NCBI GenBank assembly: GCA_009760855.2
Contig: WPIO01000142.1
Span: 940,001 to 1,000,000 of the forward strand
DNA length: 60,000 nucleotides
Direction of reading: 5' to 3'
Source: Cristatella mucedo
Lineage: Eukaryota; Bryozoa; Phylactolaemata; Cristatellidae
The position numbers were made by a program, and so were the translations under genes. The notes beneath the pieces are model-generated. The model had not been told where the DNA came from, did not search any database, and worked only from the letters and a program-made list of their open reading frames with translations. This document shows positions 1-12,985 of this stretch, one piece after another (position 1 is the stretch's first letter; the number at the start of each line of letters is the position of its first letter).

Positions 1-850
1 CACGGTTGGATCAACTATATTGCAGCCTAACTGCTGCCAGAGGCCTGAGCGAGCCACCCGAACGCACCGTGGTTCATCCGACGCCTATTCATGCCACACA
101 GCTTCGGTTGGTTCGGCAACTGGTGTAGTACTGGTTGGTACTCGTTAACCGCTCCGCCTTTCGTTGTACACCTACGATCTCGATCCTTTCCTACTACAGA
201 CTGCTACGCGTATCGGCTGGGCAGATTGCTCCTGTCGCTCCTTCAGATCCAGAAGCCTCAGAGAACAAAAGCTAATCACAAAACATGCAAGCACGAAAAC
301 GCCGTTGTAAAAGCGTTAACGCACCGTCGTACAAAAAAAATTGACCGGCAGGTGCGCTAAATATATACCCAGCCGGGCGGAAATGTGGCACTCTGGGAGA
401 CACAGTTCATGGACGGATCCTGACCTCCCTAGAGTATATAAAAACTGGCCGCTGCCGGGTGGACTCACTCAGCTAGCTTGTAGAGCGACTGCTGTGCATC
501 GTAATAAATACGGTAGGGCTCCGATGGGAGGACAAAGGTAGCAGACGTTCATTTTCGTTGTGCAATTTACCAAGGTTGGCTCTCTAAGCTGTGCGACTAT
601 CGGATAGGAGGACTATAGTCGGTAGCCGCTCCGTGGGGGGAGGGAGGGCGGCACGGCCGCCACTAACACAGACGTCACTTCCTCGAATTAGGCGCCGCCG
701 CCGTATCGCCGTAGCAATCTATGACCCTGCTATAGATAACGTGGCTGCCACGCCGCCTAGGCGGCTCCCAACGTGGCTGCCCGAAGTGATATCGACTGCT
801 GCTTTACAGCAATAGCCAAAGGCTTACGACGTGTGTACCTCACCGGAAGT

Positions 851-876
851 GTATATATATATATATATATATATAG
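851..876. repeat. (TA)n microsatellite
   Basis: Simple TA run. The surrounding 1-1290 stretch shows no gene or mobile element that I can support. Confidence 0.8.
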
Positions 877-1290
877 CCACGATACACCGAGGCGACCCTA
901 TGTCTGCCGTTGTATACCAAACACGCTGCCTACACAGCCTTGCCGGATACTTACGGTACCCTCATTGCAGCAGACGTCTGTGGTAGCCATAGGGTTGGCG
1001 ATGTGCCATGCGTTACCGTGTTCGGTTTGCTCTGCGTATACCGTATGAAACCGTCTAGACGTACGCGTCTCTCAAATATAGTTACCCTATAAGTAACAAT
1101 GTGCAGTCAAGTGTGGTTAGTTCCGAGAGACCGTCATACTATACACGTACTTTATGAAAATATAGTCTGCTTGGAAGTGGTCTCATCCGACAGCCGGAGT
1201 CATTTTTAAGCTTGATTCAACCTATCGCCACTCACTGGGGAGACTCCAAAACTGCTCGTCATTTAAGTATATATACGATTCACTAACATC

Positions 1291-2911
1291 CTAACTGTGT
1301 CGTTTGTTCGCACAGCAGAGAGCCAGCCGATGCCCAACACCGACACTCGCACGGAGCCGAAGAGCGAACGGCTCCCCTCGGCCCCTACTCTCGCTCGACT
1401 CCCCTCCTCGACTCTGGCTGTCCCTTGGCCGACCCCGGTGGTGAATCCACCATCTGTTCACCAGCAGGTTATCGTCTTGTGTAAACGCCTCATTAGAAGC
1501 TGACCACAGCTGTGCACAGGCCCCTCTCCGCGATGCTCCCACCAGCTGTTGAGGAAAGGAGCTGCACCAGCCACCATGCAATCGAACTACACACCCCCTT
1601 GACCTTAAGGTCACAACTTTGCAGCACCGACACATGCATGTAGCTGCAAGGTACAGAGCAGCAATAAGCAAGCCTATCTGCCTCTGCCGATTCTGCCGTC
1701 ACGTCTCCGACTTGCGCAGCTGCTTCTCCGGCCTGCATAGCCTCTCAAGCCTTCCCAGTCTCTCCGTCCTGTGCAGACTCCCCGTGCTGCACAGTCTCTC
1801 CGTCCTGTACAGACTATTCGGTCTGCACACACTCCAGACTAGGCCATGTCACAGCCCAATGGCTGGTCGCAGGCCAACGTCACCGTCATGGCTTGCTCTG
1901 CATCGCAGGCCACCGCCGACTCTGTGGCAGGCCACCGCCGACTCTGTGGCAGGCCACCGCCGACTCTGTCGCAGGCCACCGCCGACTCTGTCGCAGGCCA
2001 CCGCCGACTCTGTCGAAGGCCACCGCCGACTCTGTCGCAGGCCACCGCCGACTCTGTCGCAGGCCACCGCCGACTCTGTCGCAGGCCACCGCCGACTCTG
2101 TCGCAGGCCCCGCCGACTCTGTCGCAGGCCACCGCCGACTCTGTCGATGGCCACCGCCGACTCTGTCGAATGCCACCGCCGACTCTGTCGCAGGCCACCG
2201 CCGACTCTGTCGCAGGCCACCGCCGACTTTGTCGCAGGCCACCGCCGACTCTGTCGCAGGCCACCGCCGACTCTGTCGCAGGCCACCGCCGACTCTGTCG
2301 CAGGCCACCGCCGACTCTGTCGCAGGCCACCGCCGACTCTGTCGCAGGCCACTGCCCTTCTCGTGGACGCCGCCTTCCTCGCGGACACCGCTGCCCTCAT
2401 CCGTGCGCAGTCTCACTGTCTGTCGCTTCGCACAACGTGTGCTCTTCGGCTCCCGGTAATAAACTGTCGGTCTTGGGCATCGGCTGGCTCTCTGCTGTGC
2501 GAACAAACCACAAGCTATTTCTCGGCGGGAGCAACTGTGGCCCGTGTAAACAGGCTGTTGAACTTTGAGAGGAAGACCAAGAAACGTGGCTTTGAACCGA
2601 GTGAGTACCACTTGTTTTTGCTCCTTGCGAAGCAGCAGCTCTGTGCAAAGCGACAGACAGTGAGACCGCGCACGGAGCCGAAGAGCGAACGGCTCCCCTC
2701 GGCCCCTACTCTCGCTCGACTTACCTCCTCAACCCTAGCTGTCTCTTGGCCGACCCCGATGGTGAATCCAGCATCTGTTCACCAGCGGGTTTTTGGCCTG
2801 TGTCAATGCCTCATTAGAAGCTGACCACAGCTGTGCACAGGCCCCTCTCGGGGATGCTCCCACCAGCTGCTGAGGAAAGGAGCGGTAGCAGCGCACATGC
2901 ATTTGAACTAC
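1291..2911. repeat. Direct-repeat-flanked unit around a 22-bp minisatellite
   Basis: Segments 1348-1600 and 2669-2911 are direct repeats of about 245 bp, visibly near 90% alike (both carry GGAGCCGAAGAGCGAACGGC and CTGACCACAGCTGTGCACAG). Between them lie a degenerate CTCTCCGTCCTGTGCAGACT-type repeat (about 1690-1830), the 22-bp array, and an inverted copy of the 1300-1337 segment at 2470-2512. The layout recalls a small LTR-like (TRIM) element, but I see no TG...CA ends, primer binding site or target duplication that would prove it. Confidence 0.6.
1909..2352. repeat. 22-bp minisatellite, about 20 copies
   Basis: The unit contains CACCGCCGACTCTGTCG plus CAGGC and repeats with a 22-bp period. 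Most copies are identical; variants read TGTGG or TGTCGAAGG/ATGG, and one copy near 2108 has lost a base. Because 22 is not a multiple of 3 and the unit lacks stops, frames stay open on both strands. These are not evidence of protein. Confidence 0.9.
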
Positions 2912-2930
2912 ACTTGTGTGTTAGCAAGTT

Positions 2931-3949
2931 TTAGTAATTCAAAGAGAATGAGCTGCAAAGAGGGTTTTTGCGGCCAAGGCGTCCTGACGTCACTGACGGC
3001 CGCAAGAGCATTGCTCGCGATGGGGCGATGGTCTCGGCCGACGTGCGACGAGCGACCAGTAACTCATAGCCTTGTGTCACGTCTAGCGACTTCTGTGCGG
3101 GTGCCTGACGATTCAACAGCTTCATTGTTTTAGCTTTCCTTTTCATTTCAGCAGCTTCATTTTTCATAAGGGCGTCATACCGGCCGTCACCACCGCCACT
3201 TGAAGTGGACACTAAAGGATCGTCGACTGCTGCTCGCGGCTTGAACGCGCGACCGACGGGATCGTGAATAGCGAGCATCGTGTCCTCGCGGCTAAGACCC
3301 AGGACAGCATCAATGCACACAGATGCAGCCGAAAGTTGCGAAGCGTGGCAGTGACGGAGAGCGTGCAGACCTTACGATAAAAAAGTCCGTATCCGTAACG
3401 TGGCTGGCATCAACAGAAAGCTCAGCAGCAGCCACGTGACGCAGCATTAACGGCTCCAGTGCCTGGAGCGCAGTGCAGAGTGCTTCCTTCACTCACGAAG
3501 TGCACTTCGGAACTAAGGAAGCGAAACAGACGTCCCTTTACGTACATGTCATCTGCTTGAATGCGACTTTGGAAATTGACCATCGTATACCAGTGATTTC
3601 TTGACCATTGTAATTAAGGAGCCGCGAATGATGAATATTGGTCGAATACTGTTGTCGCTGGTCAAGCAACAATCGCCGTTTACTACTTCCAAGTAAATTA
3701 AGTTGGTCCTCGGCGACGACAACAGAAAATAAATCCTAACAACCACCTGCGGTCGGCGTCAGCGTTTGGCTTTTCCATCTCGATAGTCAGAAACACGAAT
3801 CGCTGTCGATGATTTTTCAGAGGCTTCCGTCTTCCAAGGTGTGTCGCTGCAGCTGTCGCGTTGTCTTCGTCTTCCTCGCCAACAGGCGTTCCACCAGCGA
3901 GCTGGGCTTTTTTGTAAATCGTCTCCAGAGCGTATCCTCGGTTTCTCAT
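2931..3949 (-). CDS. Candidate coding exons on the minus strand (unresolved model)
   Basis: Three non-repetitive open stretches lie in order. 3746-3949 (ATG; RNRGYALETIYKKAQLAGG) ends at a possible donor CGCAG|GTGG. 3370-3491 contains ALQALEPLMLRHVAAAELSV and ends at ATC|GTAAGG or GTAAG|GTCTGC. 2931-3299 starts after GGTCTTAG and contains DALMKNEAAEMKRKAKTMKL and a stop at 2931. Joining the second and third through GTAAG|GTCTGC keeps frame. The join of the first to the second gives a stop in one frame, so no complete model holds. Codon composition favours real exons or a recent pseudogene over chance. Family unknown. Confidence 0.3.
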
Positions 3950-4089
3950 ACATTCAGGTCTTGAACTCTTAACTAAGCTGGAGACAGGCGAATACCTTAT
4001 GCCTCGGCACTTTCCTAATAGACGCCTGGAGCGATATTAAACTAGAACGAATAAGATTGAGCCACGTGAGCGCGACACAGTGAGGAGGA

Positions 4090-4620
4090 GGAGGAGCAGA
4101 CCTAACTCGACTTCTGCAACTCACTGCTTACTGGCCTACCAGCATGTGCGATCAGGCGATTGCAGCTGGTGCAAAACTCTGCAGCTAGGCTTGTCGGTCG
4201 TGAGCGTCGCAGTTGCCACATCACACCACTTCTCGCCGACCTGCATTGGCTACCAGTCAAGCAACGAATTGACTTCAAGGTTTTGTCGCTCACTTGTAGG
4301 TCCCTTCATTCCTTGGTTCCAGCCTATGGCTCAGATCTACTCCACCATCAGGCCAAGCATCGTACCACCCGCTTTTCGGAATCCAACAGTCTACAAATAC
4401 CTCGTACAAACCTTAAATCCTTTGGAGACCGCATTTAGTTCGTATGCTCCCAAAGCCTGGAACTCCCTCCCGACCTGCGTTAGAACATCCCCTGACCTGA
4501 CCACATTTAAAAAGAACTTAAACAAACACCTATTTAGGACAGGATTCAGTGGGTCCCTGTGATTCGTTCTGCACGTGTTTATGCGTGCTGACACTGCGAG
4601 CGGCAAGCAAGCAGCACCTC
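4090..4620 (+). mobile_element. CR1/L2-like LINE fragment (RT C-terminus and 3'UTR)
   Basis: Encodes in shifting frames the conserved end of the reverse transcriptase [43 protein letters not shown], and [20 protein letters not shown]. It is followed by the start of the family's 3'UTR (GCGTGCTGACACTG). 5'-truncated and frameshifted. The same peptides recur at 17.9 kb and 47.9 kb. Confidence 0.85.
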
Positions 4621-5559
4621 TTCCGCCCAGCCTTCGGCTCTTAGAGTATATGCTTCTACGTGCTGCTCGGCCGCAAGTGTCGCCTCACCACATTGTCGGC
4701 CTACGCATATTGATTGTCATAGCTCGTCTATGGAAAGAGCTACGACTAATGTCGATTTCATTAATTAGGTTTTAATCACGCCATTAAAATCGACTAAATT
4801 CGGTGGCGGTTTTTTAGTCCAGAAGTTCGGCAAAGCAAAGAGGCCGCTTCGTTTGTCAAAGACTTAATATGGCGCCGTCAATGGCTGTCAAAAGCTTGAA
4901 GCGGCCTCAGAAGCGTGCAGGTTGGCGGACGATAATCGAACGATATCCGAATCAATGCAGCCAACATCCCCATCAACACTGCCTTTACCCAAAGGAATCG
5001 TCCCTGGTGTCTTAATGGGAACAGGTCGTCTACTTAGCTACCTGCCGATATCAAGCATCAGCAAATCCAGAAGCCTTTAAAGCACTATAAAATAGTACTG
5101 GCTGACATTATTTTTCATGCATCGCCTAATCCGCCGTATTGCTCGAGCTGCGAATCAACTCCAACAGGCAGCGATGCACTCGACTAGGGACAATCACTAT
5201 CGGTTTCCTTTTCAATGACATAGCCGAGTTAGCTAAGAGAACGCTAGCCTGGACTCTTCACATAGCGGTGGAGCGCCTTTATTATCGGCTTGGCGCTAAG
5301 AACACTCTTTTCATACGGCTTTCTTCCGCCACCTGACACTTTGAATTGGTCACAAACAGCCGAGTGCACAGTACCTAAGTCGCCAAATTTCTGCGCCAAC
5401 CCGGACGTAATATCTGCCGCACCGAAAATTTCTATTTCGCGGGCAAGGCTACTTAGGCGGTTGGCTAACAGACGTTATTCAGTGAGCAAATGTTGATAAC
5501 TATGAGTCAGATATTTTTATTTCTGTCCAATTTGCGAAATCTTCTCGGCGTCTATTGCG
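4621..5559. other. No gene seen
   Basis: AT-moderate DNA. AGAGGCCGCTTCG and GAAGCGGCCTC (4840-4910) form a short imperfect inverted repeat; nothing else stands out. Confidence 0.45.
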
Positions 5560-5715
5560 ACTATTTCCACGCTACCAACTGTTGCGGTGCCAGGGTTCGA
5601 TTCCTGCAGTGGGCGATTCTATATCGCCACTGCAAGCGGTGGTGATAGCCGTAAAGGCTCTTCTGTCGCTATACAAAAAGAGGCTGTTTAATCAGCTAGG
5701 AATTATTAATTACCG
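5560..5715 (+). mobile_element. tRNA-derived SINE, family A
   Basis: It has a B-box-like GGGTTCGATTCCTGCAGTGG, then the family body CACTGCAAGCGGTGGTGATA and GGCTCTTCTGTCGCTATAC, ending with a GCTGTTTAATCAGC hairpin and an AT-rich tail. The 5' A-box half is poorly preserved. Four other copies are in the window. Confidence 0.7.
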
Positions 5716-6714
5716 CAATGTAGCGTGCGGTAGCTGACGTTGCCTATGGGCGTGGCCCGAACGGGCCAACCTCATGCGGTGGCTGCTCAGTCCGCCCGTT
5801 TGGCTTGCTCCTGCTATTAATCAGCAGTGGGCCCGCCCCGGCGCACCCGGTAACGTAGACTCGGTATTTCGGGCCGGTGGTCATAAGACACACTCACAGA
5901 CACTCTCTGGATCTATTGCTTGGTACTCGGTTCCTCATTAAATATTACTAATTTCAGGTATGTATTTCTTAGCGGTATTTCGCGATAACAATACCAACTA
6001 AAGTTTATTTCGGTACTTTTATTGCGATCGTACTTCACAACCCAGGCCATGCGTTCGAGTCCGGCAGCTCGCAATTCTTTATTGAGTAACGATACAAACG
6101 ATAGCCACACTCGCTTTGGCGCTGCCTGTGTTATAAAGGACCTCACTGGTCATCTGGCCCGCGATGGGTTTACTAAAAATATTTGTCATTTCGCTAGTTT
6201 GTCAGAGTTTTCTGCCCAACTTCGCACTAGTGGGCTGATACAAGTTACGAAGGTTGTCGGAACGACCATTGTAAGACCGCGTAAGGACGTTAATCACAAC
6301 GAAAACACTGCTGAATGTACACCCATACCAGGGCGTGCAATTTATATCCTTAGCAAATAGAAAATTAACAGACCCTTTGTTTTGATTTTGTCATAAAATG
6401 ACTTAAACTTAAAAAGTTAAACACAGTGGAATAAATGTGTGTTGACAACGGTCGCCGCGTGCGCTCTTAACCTTAAATTAGCCTAAAGCGATAACGCCGC
6501 GGCCATTTTAATTACAGGCTACCGAAATTATAACTCGGATGTGCATTTACGATGCTCTGATTACTAGCCTCGATTATTTTGCACGTTGCGAGGTTTGACT
6601 GGGCCTAGCGATAGGTAACAAGAGAAGGTAACAAAGTCACACCGGAGGAACTAAGTCTTCATTTATCTGAAATTTCTCTAATTTCATTTCAATTCTGCGC
6701 GTAAGAAGCGATCC

Positions 6715-6945
6715 TTCATGTGCTTATGCGTGCTGACACTGTGCATGCTGCCACTAACCACATTTGCATGCTGACCCTGTGCATGTCACCCCTAACCATG
6801 TTATTCATGTTGTTTGTTTATCAAGCATGATATTACTCAACATTCAATTGCATTTCCCTTTGCAGCAAATGTAAAGCGCCTAGAAAAAGATTGAGTTCTC
6901 TGAGAGCTATTTATCAAGTGCATTATTATTATTTTTATTATTATC
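6715..6945 (+). mobile_element. LINE 3' end (UTR and tail)
   Basis: It matches the 3'UTR of the 48.2-48.4 kb LINE copy almost word for word (GTGCATGCTGCCACTAACCA, GTTTGTTTATCAAGCATGAT). It ends with the family tail AGATTGAGTTCTCTGAGAGC and an ATT-rich run. Confidence 0.8.
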
Positions 6946-7878
6946 TCCTCGCTATGGGTGGTTTTATCATTCATTTTAACGACTTGACGGACTTCGTAAG
7001 TGCCAAATGTCGTGAACTGACTTACTCATTGTAGATCCGTGCTGTAATCTTGGGAGGATCTAGCTTCACTATAGCAGGATCCCCTCTGGACTCTGGTCCC
7101 TCAATAACCCCACGTACAACACCTTTTCATCAATTCCGTGTAGCACCTCGATGTTTACATTCGAGAAGGCCCCAACTGACCTCATTCAGAAATTCAACTC
7201 AGAGTCAAAGAAAACTACTAATGCTTCTATTCAGACCCTATCCTCAACGTTCTGCTTCTATAATGCATAGATTTTCTCCGGCCATGCATAACTAAGATAA
7301 TAGATATGTCATTAGCCCCATTTCATGCCCCTGCACCTTTCAAAAAGGCTGTTAATCTGCGGTTAATTAAGAAAGCAACACTAGACTGAGAGAATCTAAG
7401 CAGCTTCCGCCCAGTCTCCATTCCAACTTTCCTATCGTAGACACTGTAGGGACTGTTGTGGCAGAACCTGCTGTACTCTGATATTAAAACAGCAAACATA
7501 GCAAGTAAGTTCCAGTCTGTATTTAGAGCTAACCACTCCACAGGGTCAGCATTGTTTTGTGGCGTATGACGACGTTCTCAGGAATGCATACTTGTGTTTC
7601 GAAGCCTATCGGCCTTTTTTCATGATCTTTCATGATCTTGTTTAAGAAATTGATCACGAGTCCTTTGTGAATGCCTCTAGTCTCGTCTAAGCACTACAGG
7701 CACTGCACTGCAATAGTTCTGATCCTATCTAAGTGGGAGACTTAAGTGTATTGATGCGAACGGATGAAGTTCAATCGAGGAATCACTGAATTACGGGAAC
7801 ATCGAGGCTCTGATATGACCGGCAAGCACAATCTAGGCTTTCACTTCTAAGATGAAGACACTCAGTTGTACCTCATAA
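6946..7878 (+). mobile_element. Degraded LINE fragment with internal deletions (EN to RT)
   Basis: It starts with the same CCTCGCTATGGGTG segment found at 45810 in the longest copy. It then resembles 46580-47060 and finally 47320 (GCAAGCACAATCTAGGCTTTCACTTC). Intervening parts are missing, and stops occur in all frames. Confidence 0.65.
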
Positions 7879-8604
7879 AAGAGCCGTCCGCCTCCCAGTG
7901 CAGCCGTCCTCCGTCCTCCTCCTAGCTCTTAGGATAGATAGGTACACAAATGACGAAAGGCAGACACCGAGGGGGGGCTTCAACTCTGGTGTATTCCGTC
8001 AGCACTCGCAGCGTCACACAGCACAGCCGTCCTCCCCTCCGCCCTGCTTCCCACTGCCTGCTCCTGTCCAGGCAGTGACTAACCCTTGTAAAACATCAAC
8101 TCATTTGACCATAATCTAATATAAACGTAATAATATAAACTATAAACGGATAAAACAATAACCCCACAATAAAGAATGTATCACTCTGTCCTAGCTTTCG
8201 TGAGACTAATAAATATGCAGATGAAGCTGCATAACGACATTCCATAATGTATTTGTACTTCTAATGGTTTCAAAATTGTCTTGCTTTTGTGACTACAGTG
8301 TAAAGCTTACCAATTTACGTCTGAACACGTCAGTTCAATTAGACGCGTTCGCTTCATTTGGGTCTGTTCCTTAAATTTCAAATGTGAATTTGTGTTGACC
8401 GTACGAAACATCGGATAGTAAAGTTTGCACGCAGCGACAGGAAGTCAAATTGTGCAGTTAATAAACCGACACTATCCGCTGCCATTCGCACTACTCACAC
8501 CCACAGCGGCCATTCGCCTACAGACCCGCTATGACGATATTTGTCACTTGATAGACATTTGTTGTGGACACTAGGAGTCGGCATTTTCGCTGCAAGCACT
8601 GCCC

Positions 8605-8624
8605 ACCCCCCCCCCCCCCCCCCG
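8605..8624. repeat. Poly-C run
   Basis: A run of C near 8607-8623. The 7879-8880 stretch around it has no gene that I can support; it also holds a short CTCTCTCT run near 8768. Confidence 0.8.
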
Positions 8625-8880
8625 CCGGCCGCTGCCACTTGCTGCTGGGAAGCTGCTGCTACCAATAACAATTTACATTCGAATACAATATACCAATATA
8701 CCAATAACAATTTATAATATTACAATATACCAATAACAATTTACATTCGAATCCGAGGTCGCTCTTGCTCTCTCTCTCTCTCCTGGCTGCTTGCCCGATA
8801 GCCGAGTTCGGCTGCAGTAGTAGTTCCTTTGGTTTTAGGCAGGCTCGCCAGCATGCATGCTCGATGAGCAGGAAGCTAAT

Positions 8881-9180
8881 ACTGTTGTATATTATATATT
8901 ATATTTAATATAATAATGTAAGTATAGTAACAATGCATATCATACTATTCACATATTAGTATGATATATATTGTATTATATTAATAGTAATTATAATATA
9001 TTAATATAATATTTGTGTTATATTAATCATATATATAATTACAGTGTGCCTATATATTACTATGATAAATTATTTAGCTATTATAATATGATAACCACAC
9101 AATGTTATCTTAATATAATATAAAATAACACTATTATGCTAATTATTATAGTGATCTTATTATTATATTAAATGTACCGC
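8881..9180. repeat. AT-rich low-complexity block
   Basis: About 300 bp built almost wholly of TATA/ATTAATAT words, with no open frame. Confidence 0.8.
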
Positions 9181-10454
9181 AATTTAAAACAGTAATGGCT
9201 TCCAGCTCACCGAACATATTACAGGCTACTATACTATACTTTTACATAGGGTACTACTGCCCAGCTATGCCACGGCCTGAGCCATAGCTGGCAGTCACCA
9301 GCCTTTCTTCGCATATGCTTAGAAGACGTCGTGAATGCGTCGGCCACAATTGTACTACTAATTATGTATACGGGTTTCAGGTCAAGCCTTTGGAAGTCCA
9401 CTCGTTGTACACGAGCAGCACTAATGACTTATCGATACTGGTAGAAAGCCAGCGGTTACCCAGCAGCGGCTCAGCAGCTACCCCAGCAAGCACTCGATCA
9501 AGCAGTCTAATGCCGTTGAACTCCGAAGACAATTCAATTTAGCTGTTTCATTCCTTCGCGATTAAAGACTCCCGAGTCGCAAGCTTTCGCTCATCCCTTC
9601 TAACCGTCCTGCACTCTCACGTTCATGCTACGGTAGCTCCTCGACTGCCCTGCTGACTGAGCTGCCGCTCCTTACTTCCTCTTTGCTTCGTGAGCTAAAT
9701 TAAGACTGCTACTGCATGCTTACCAAAAGCTCCTTAGGCTTTGAGTGCCCAACAGGCAACTCTTCAGCCAGACACCCACCCTAGTCCTTTGGCTTTGCCG
9801 AGTAACAGACGCAGATGCACTACACAGAGTAGTCTTTACTTGGAAGAAAGCTGGTCGCAGGGTAAGGTCATAGGGTGAAGTCATAAAATGACCAGGACTA
9901 GGTAGACCCGGAAAGTTGAAGAGATCACGTGCATTAGCAAAGTCAAATTGCCATATCCAAACAGCACTAAGAGCTACACCAAGTAAATTAAAATGCAGCA
10001 TGGCCAGTACGAATAATGTAATATAAACAACATGCAATTCTTGCTTGACAGTAGAATAGCCAACAAAGTCAACATCCCACAGCAGTGCTAACGCGAATGG
10101 AGTACATTGGAAGGTAAGTACAGGATGCTGCGAACGACATGCACAAAAGCTATTGCAGAAGGCAGAAATAGAAAGAAACAAACCATGTCTACGAGGCAAG
10201 CTGATCAAGAAATCAAAATCTGCAAACACAAAATCTGCCATGCAAATCAAGAAGCACAGCTGAGCAGCACACCTGGCAGTGACTGGCGGCACCGGTGCAG
10301 GTGAAAAACAGGGGATAAATAACCGGGCGTCGACGATTCGTCTTCAGGTCTTGAATAGCCTGGCAGTGTGTGTACTGAGCCTGTGCCGGGTCACCTGGCC
10401 GGTCTGAAAAATAATGCTCGAGACGCCATCTTACAATTGCTGCCGGTTCGTCGC
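9181..10454. other. 3' flank / likely 3'UTR of the large gene
   Basis: No coding region that I trust. A 190-codon open frame on the minus strand (9720-10292) lacks an ATG start and looks incidental. I found no clear AATAAA on the minus strand here, so the transcript end is undefined. A small inverted repeat (CCAGCTATG / CATAGCTGG) lies near 9262-9292. Confidence 0.35.
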
Positions 10455-10903
10455 CTACTGTTCAGACTCAGGGCGCTCAACTCTTGGGACCGATAGCCGA
10501 AGCAGCTGCTGCTGTTGCCTCTGTTGCTGCTGCAGCTGCTGCAGCAGCAGCGGTGGCACAGGCAGCTGTGCGGGCATCCTCGGCACAGAACCGGCAGGGT
10601 TGCCACCACGAAGGGCACCGCGAGCGTCGCCTGCCAAGGCCACCTGCTGTTCAAACAGAGGTCCTGCCAGCTGTGCTGAAGACGCGGCATGAAGCAGCTG
10701 CGAACCTCCGACGACTGGGTGGGCTCCAACAAGTGGCTGCTGCTGCTGCAGCAGCCCCCCGGCTGGCAGCTGCCCTCGGGTGGCCACCTGTGTGAATCCC
10801 AACATCGGCTGCTGCTGCTGCACCGGCTGCTGCTGCAGAGTCGACTCGACCATTCGACCACCAAAATAGGACGCAGACATGTAGAACTGGTTTGGCGCAC
10901 CAA

Positions 10904-10938
<35 letters not shown>

Positions 10939-11581
10939 ATAGACCCGAGCTGATGGGAGGGGTTAAGGGGTTGAAAAAACTGTGCATGCCCAAAAAACGG
11001 AGCCTGACCAAGCTGGTGCTGCAGCTGCTGAGCCCCCGGCAGACTGTATCCAAGCTGCTGCTGGTGTTGCAGCAGCACTGTCGGCTGCTGCTGCTGCTGA
11101 TAATGATGAGGAAACACGACTGACTGATGATGCACATAAATCGGCTGCTGAACTGGCTCGAATTGCTGCCGCTGAGAGCCGACATTGTTTCCGCCGAACC
11201 CGTGCTGCTGTCGAGGCACTAAGCCAGAGTGCTGCTGCTGCTGCTGGTAAGCCATCGGATCAATCTGCTGAGGCTGAATCGGTCTGAGCTGCACTTGGGA
11301 GGCGATCGGCTGCTGCTGCGCAACGAGCTGTCGCTGGGAGGTGAGAGGGCTGAGATCTGCATACTGCTGCTGGACAGCACGCTGACGCGGGGCGATCGGC
11401 TGCAGCTGCGATGCAGGCGATGGCTGCCTCTGCATCGCCGACGATCCTGCCAGCATTGCTGAAGCTGCCGCAGAGGGTGCTGCTGCTACGTCCGCCGCCT
11501 GAGGTTCAGAGGCACTCCTTTCAATCGCATGCAGCTCTCTTAGAGCGGCTGTCATCTTCATATTGTAAAAGCGGCTCATAT
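10455..11581 (-). CDS. Exon 8 (terminal) of the large gene: Gln-rich C-terminus
   Basis: The acceptor is GGTTTTGCAG|ATATGA and the stop TAG is at 10455-10457. After a short helix-like start ([20 protein letters not shown]) the peptide is dominated by Gln, including a pure run of 11 (CAG/CAA-coded, plus-strand CTG at 10905-10937), with interspersed [17 protein letters not shown]. Prion-like Q/N/Y composition is common in RNP-granule and transcription proteins, so that role is inference. The CAG tract length may vary between individuals. Confidence 0.7.
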
Positions 11582-12903
11582 CTGCAAAACCGGCGAGCAC
11601 AGGTGAGCACTCGGTGTTGCTGCGGCGCAGCAATGGCAGCGCAAAGGCGACCGCGGCCTAGCAGCAAGGAGTAGGCGCCCGCGAGCAACGGCCAGCAGCG
11701 ACACGGGTGAACGGCACGTGACAGCAAAGGGGAACAACAGATACGTCCGCATCACGTGGCGACGTGGCCGGCACAATCGAGCAGCAGCCAGGGCGAAGAC
11801 GCCTCACTGCGACCGAGCTACAGGTTAATCGTCCATCCAATGGACGCCGGCTAAAGAGGTGGAGGTGCACCCTTTGGATGGTTGGGGCCAAGACCTGCTG
11901 GACCTTCAGCACGATGGCAAGCATCCTCGAGAAGCGATCTGCATGTTCAGAAGGATGGGAGGAGCGAGAGTGAAACCGGCTGACGGCAAAAGGCTAGCGA
12001 ATGACAAAGGGGCTGGACGAGGCACTCACTGTTCAGCAGGTCCGAAACGACTTGTCTCGGCAGATACGAATTCGCGCTCAATGTCTCAAGCTGCTCGAGC
12101 ACCAGTTGCGCTTCATCGTTGGTCGGTTGACCAGCAGCGAGCACGTCTGCAACAACAGGTAGGCGATAGCGCTCGGATGGATGGCAGCGGCCCCTGCACA
12201 GCCAGCACGTCACAGCGTCAGCTCGCGACTCGACACGACGGCCAAACTGACCCGGGACAGCACGACGGCAGCACGGCCAAACGAACACGAGTGAAGCGCG
12301 CTGCGAATGCCGTCGAATGGCACGCAACCAATGCAAGTAGCATCGCACACGCTCGAGGCCAGGGTTGCACGTACCGCTTACGCAGCTGCTGGTGCTGCCT
12401 CCTCCTCTTGGCACAGTGACGCTGGACATGTTGCTTTGCACGAACTGCCCTCCAGAGTTTTCCGACCCCCTGACTACGGCCACAGCAGGACGTTCAGAGA
12501 CGCTGCTAGCGCGCTGAAAATCCACCGGCGTCGCCGCAGCTCGGCCGAGCGGGGGCAGCCGGTCTTCGGCAGCAGCACCAGCAGTCGCCGCCGGCAAGCT
12601 GACGTGCGGTGACGACGGCGACTCGGCCGTCGGGTGCTGATTCAGACGAAGCTGCTGCGAATCTCTCCCAGGCGCCGACGAAACTCTAGCCAATGCGCCG
12701 ACACGAGGATTGGAAGGGTGGATCCTGCAACAGCAACCAGCGCTCAGCTGCAGTTGTGCACAGGTCAACGACCGACGCAAAAAAGCAGGTCACCTCTGGC
12801 ACAGTGTTCGAGCCTTGCTAGATATGCTAGGGCAAGAAAAGCTACCGATTCGTTTCGCCATTGTTGAGAATTGCTTAGGGTGTAGTGGGACGGCGATCAC
12901 AGG

Positions 12904-12985
<82 letters not shown>

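Noticed and set aside
1619-2824. 401-codon open frame with HRRLCRRPPPTLSQ-type repeats
   Set aside because: Product of a 22-bp repeat that is open in six frames.
9720-10292. 190-codon minus-strand frame with hydrophobic stretches
   Set aside because: No ATG start and biased composition; it lies in the likely 3'UTR of the large gene.
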